Origin: Lentisphaeria bacterium
GTDB taxonomy: Bacteria; Verrucomicrobiota; Lentisphaeria; Victivallales; Victivallaceae
Direction of reading: 5' to 3'
NCBI GenBank assembly: GCA_022768375.1
Contig: JALEMG010000031.1
Span: 1 to 40,095, forward strand
DNA length: 40,095 bases
Shown: positions 38,301 through 40,095 of the stretch, piece after piece
How positions within the stretch are numbered: the first letter of the stretch is position 1
Layout of the letters: each line of letters begins with the position of its first letter
Translations under genes and position numbers: made by a program
Notes under the pieces: model-generated
The model's input: only the letters and a program-made list of their open reading frames with translations
The model's database searches: none
What the model was told of the DNA's origin: nothing

Positions 38301-40095
38301 GATCACGGATTCCACCCTCTCCGGCAATACGGTCACGGCCGGCGGCGGCGCGATCATGGCCTACAATTCGACGAAGATCAACACCGTGAACTTCATCGGC
38401 AACTCGGCGCGTGAAGGCGGAGCGATCTATATCTACGCGGACGACAGAACTCCCGTCGTCGAGATCGCCGATGCGGTTTTCTCCGGCAACCGGGCCACGT
38501 CCACCGCGGGCGGTGCGATCAAGAACGACAGCGGCACCCTGACGGTGACGGGAACGACGTTCACCGGCAACCGTTCCGGGGAGTTCGGCGGCGCGATCTA
38601 CAACAAGCAAACCGCCGACCTCACCCGGGTGTACTTCAGCGGCAACACCGGCTACGGCGGCGCGATCTACAACGTCGACGGAGCCGTAATGACCCTGACC
38701 GGAGCGACCTTCAACGGCAACTCCACGGCAAACTACGGCGGCGCGATCTTCAACGCCGGGACCCTCACGGTGACGGATTCGGAGTTCCTGACCGCCACGG
38801 ATTCGATCTACAACCGGGGCGCGATGACGCTGACGGGTCGGATCGGGTTCAACGCCGCCATCACCGGTCGCGGCACCATCACCCTGACCGACGGCACGGA
38901 AGTAACGTTCGGCAACGCCGGGGAGATCGAGGTCAGGTCCGGCATGACCTTCGGCAGCGGAAATACGATCAACTTCGGCGGTTCGGCGGCGGTCAACTTC
39001 ACCGTGGACGGCGGACAGGACCTGTCGGATGTGGCGATCACGGTGGACGGTTCGGTCTACACGGGAAGCGAGGTCGTCGTGGCCACCGGCGTGAGTGCCA
39101 TCGACAGTTACACCGTGACCGGCGCCGACGATCTGACGCTCTACACCGCGGGCGGGAAGATGGTTCTCGACAAGGTGTCCAACACGATGAGCGACGGTCA
39201 GACCGAAACCAACTTCGTCGGCGGCACCAGCAATCTGATCACCGGCGGTACCGTGACGGCGGCGTTTTTCGGCACGAGAAAGAATACTTCCGGCAGTGTG
39301 CGCACGGTCTTTACCGGCGGCACGGTGTCCAATTCGATGATCGCAGGCGCGCTGGTGAAAGCCGATGAGAGCGCCGCGCTTGACACGGTGTCGGTGGATA
39401 TCTACGACGGCGTTTCGCTCCTCGGCGGACCTGCCAACGGAGGCATGAACTACGTCGCCGGGTACGCCTACGGCGCAAGCAATGCGACCGGACTGCCGGG
39501 TTCGGCCAACTACACCGTGCAGTCGGCGGTGCTGAACCTCTCCGGTTCCAGCATCAACGGCAATCTCTACGCCGGGGCCCACGCCCGGAAATACGCCTAC
39601 ACCAGCGTCGGTGAAACGGTCGTCACCGTGACCGGCGGCATCGTGGAGAAGTTGTACGGCGGCGGCTGGGCTGAACGGTACGGTCAGAGCGACGTCGGCA
39701 CCGCGACGGTGGATATCTCCGGCGGTTCGGTGGGACGTCTCTACGCGGGCGGCGGCAACGCTGCCAATGCGTACACCTACACCACGACCGCGGATATCAC
39801 GATCTCCGGCGGCACGGTGGACTTCGTCTTCCTCGGCGGCAGGAACATCAACTGCTTCGTGGGCGATGCGACGCTGACCATCACCGGTGCCGCGCAGAGG
39901 TTGACCCGGATCTCCGGTCACAACGACTGCGGCTTCGACAAGACCACCGGCACCGCCGCGCTGAATGTCCAAACCAACGTGACACTGGGCTACCTCGACT
40001 ATGTGGATCAAATCACCATCGCCGAGAACTGCACGCTCAATGTCACCGATTTGGTACTTTACGACGACATTTCGCAGGAATTGTCCGTGTATCTG
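35353..40095 (+). CDS. Pmp-like beta-helix surface protein 2 (3' end outside window)
   Basis: An open frame of 1581 codons to the window edge with no stop, starting behind AAGGAGAAG. About 19 FxxN motifs are followed by GGAI/GAAI/GGAL (FDGNT, FSGNS, FGGNT, FTGNR), the chlamydial Pmp pattern that folds as a right-handed beta-helix. A ~125-residue connector occurs three times (35809-36186, 36613-36978, 37804-38178) with GYYLVKGDYT, AGFVS, THTY and RYAGIRYA. From about 39200 a glycine-rich part (ITGGTV, YAGAHARK, YGGGWAE, YAGGGNA, FLGGRN) matches the same region of the protein ending at 9554. There is no N-terminal signal peptide (MAELSGNTYTSRQTG). Surface display is expected from the fold; the export route is unknown. 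It may be transcribed with the symporter, whose stop is 78 bases upstream. Confidence 0.85.
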   Translation, partial: MAELSGNTYTSRQTGPGPYVEDRFTGIVTSSSGALGASGTTTVTDCLFDGNTSSGGAGAISIGGKGDVTVTGTTFADNLGGEGTIYIYLGNLTISGSTFTGNTSSKNGIVFNQGGTLTIGNVVFDSNTTSGDYKGAIYTAATGGTNPVTTINGTITLMSTSEILYFRGAAPTIDTTAFFAEEETWHATVINAAGYAPGTSTSWIKTYGGGQYIVDPEGYNVIMDNTGYFLVKGDYTTAGFVSDRNTHALAGADGTHYAGIRYASVSDALSAQSIVFMNAAVDTLISVTNGKTLTVFDTEVVASGTFSVAGSGTLNLENTQFSGNSVRAIMNYGNINITDSMVRGYRGGEGAFIYSYDSNGKVAIHGSTFSGNSSSSRGGVIEVQNGSQLTVGDAVFDGNTAAGGGGALYVNGGTSGILIDGKITLVTATDTIVTNVGNITIDAAEFFPDEGTWFAQVVESQGTGIGSGSSWLSGSIQTPDGFNAVRDQSGYYLVKGEYTGAGFVSGTNTHTYIDDDGNRYAGVRYATASGAMGSESLVFTDTDEAGQITVGSGKTLFVHDVTLTGHSASNDGGVFVNNGTLEIRDAELSGNRAKGGGAVRNNAALIFDHAVISDNTAGEGGAIYNPYASATITATNTVFAGNRTTGSSGGAIKMEGGGTLTASNTVFSGNTAGGGNNGGAIYNNASRVILTGVTFGGNSAKQGAAIGLTGAAVTEVNGGTFGGNTASEGAAIIGAGTTTLANVIFDGNSATESVIYMTGGTWSAHNVTFSNNSVTKNGALQVGGGAMRAGNLTFNNNTAGSGGKALHVSGNATMTLDGKITLVTANDTIKNNASIVADADAFFTDETVWFAQVIDAQAFGVGYSPSWLDSGSTGTISVAGEYSGTIMDKSGYYLVKGDYTAAGFVSDTDTHTYVDAAGVRYAGIRYANSADALEAQSVVVMDKAEIGRIGILLGKTLIVHDVTIDGHSVSANGGAFAANGELRITDSTLSGNTVTAGGGAIMAYNSTKINTVNFIGNSAREGGAIYIYADDRTPVVEIADAVFSGNRATSTAGGAIKNDSGTLTVTGTTFTGNRSGEFGGAIYNKQTADLTRVYFSGNTGYGGAIYNVDGAVMTLTGATFNGNSTANYGGAIFNAGTLTVTDSEFLTATDSIYNRGAMTLTGRIGFNAAITGRGTITLTDGTEVTFGNAGEIEVRSGMTFGSGNTINFGGSAAVNFTVDGGQDLSDVAITVDGSVYTGSEVVVATGVSAIDSYTVTGADDLTLYTAGGKMVLDKVSNTMSDGQTETNFVGGTSNLITGGTVTAAFFGTRKNTSGSVRTVFTGGTVSNSMIAGALVKADESAALDTVSVDIYDGVSLLGGPANGGMNYVAGYAYGASNATGLPGSANYTVQSAVLNLSGSSINGNLYAGAHARKYAYTSVGETVVTVTGGIVEKLYGGGWAERYGQSDVGTATVDISGGSVGRLYAGGGNAANAYTYTTTADITISGGTVDFVFLGGRNINCFVGDATLTITGAAQRLTRISGHNDCGFDKTTGTAALNVQTNVTLGYLDYVDQITIAENCTLNVTDLVLYDDISQELSVYL
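35809..38178 (+). repeat. Three dispersed copies of a ~370-bp connector module
   Basis: Copies at 35809-36186, 36613-36978 and 37804-38178 encode the same order of motifs: ITLVTA.DTI, then FF.DE..WFA.V, G.SWL, GYYLVKGDYT, AGFVSDT.THTY, RYAGIRYA and AL.AQSVV.M. They separate blocks of FxxN/GGAI repeats, so the protein is built of repeated helix-plus-connector units. Confidence 0.75.

Noticed and set aside
37040-38780. Possible CRISPR array or tandem DNA repeat
   Set aside because: The periodic GGCGGCGCC-like words are coding repeats (GGAI/FxxN) of variable spacing, without constant repeats and unique spacers.
35443-40011. 1522-codon minus-strand ORF
   Set aside because: It is antisense to Pmp-like protein 2. 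Repeated valine and alanine patterns mirror the repeats of the real gene.

Overview
The window most resembles a gut-type member of Lentisphaerota (Victivallales-like, PVC superphylum). The clues are a prepilin-like protein with an H-X9-DG tail, two giant proteins built from FxxN/GGA(I/V) repeats like chlamydial Pmp proteins, and a dense set of secreted or sugar-processing enzymes in GC-rich DNA. This is an inference from protein style; no rRNA gene is present to confirm it.

Layout. (1) Positions 1 to about 4915 are clearly more AT-rich: a ParB-domain/DNA methyltransferase fusion (-), a DUF4143-type AAA ATPase (+), a threonine ammonia-lyase plus RidA operon (+) closed by a strong terminator, and the first ~70 codons of a sodium:solute symporter (+). 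(2) Positions ~4916-5592 hold an internal piece of a bifunctional AdhE alcohol/aldehyde dehydrogenase on the minus strand, with neither start nor stop. It joins the broken symporter on one side and the broken C-terminus of a Pmp-like protein on the other. Three truncated genes meeting at two joints, together with the base-composition shift, suggest a rearrangement or a chimeric assembly. (3) Positions ~5593-40095 are GC-rich and coherent: Pmp-like protein 1 (-), GH2-type hydrolase (-) divergent from an AraC regulator (+), a secreted beta-helix protein (-), a sialate O-acetylesterase-like SGNH enzyme (-), an SDR plus FAD-oxidoreductase operon (-), a secreted sialidase-like protein (+), and a three-gene operon (+) of a 1190-residue three-module secreted protein, a DUF4091/GH123-like hydrolase and a CBM9-like secreted protein. 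Then come a GntR/LacI regulator, a coupled 44-residue ORF and an H-X9-DG prepilin-like protein (+, chained by ATGA overlaps), a sodium:solute symporter (+) and Pmp-like protein 2 (+), which runs off the right edge.

How it may work together: the enzyme set (sialidase, O-acetylesterase, GH123-like and GH2-like hydrolases, carbohydrate-binding modules, sodium symporter) fits harvesting and import of host-type glycans such as mucin O-glycans, with the Pmp-like proteins as candidate surface structures. The substrate is inferred, not shown.

The most unusual signals are regulatory. A ~160-bp promoter plus structured-leader cassette is present twice in inverted orientation (20955-21112 and 23090-23249), driving the SDR/FAD operon and the 1190-residue-protein operon outward around the sialidase. 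A matching 24-bp palindrome lies in front of both the GntR/LacI regulator and the symporter. A 12-bp inverted repeat brackets the beta-helix gene promoter. A G9 tract sits where one added G would fuse the 44-residue ORF in frame to the prepilin-like protein. Many very long antisense ORFs in the GC-rich part are composition artefacts and are not listed as genes.
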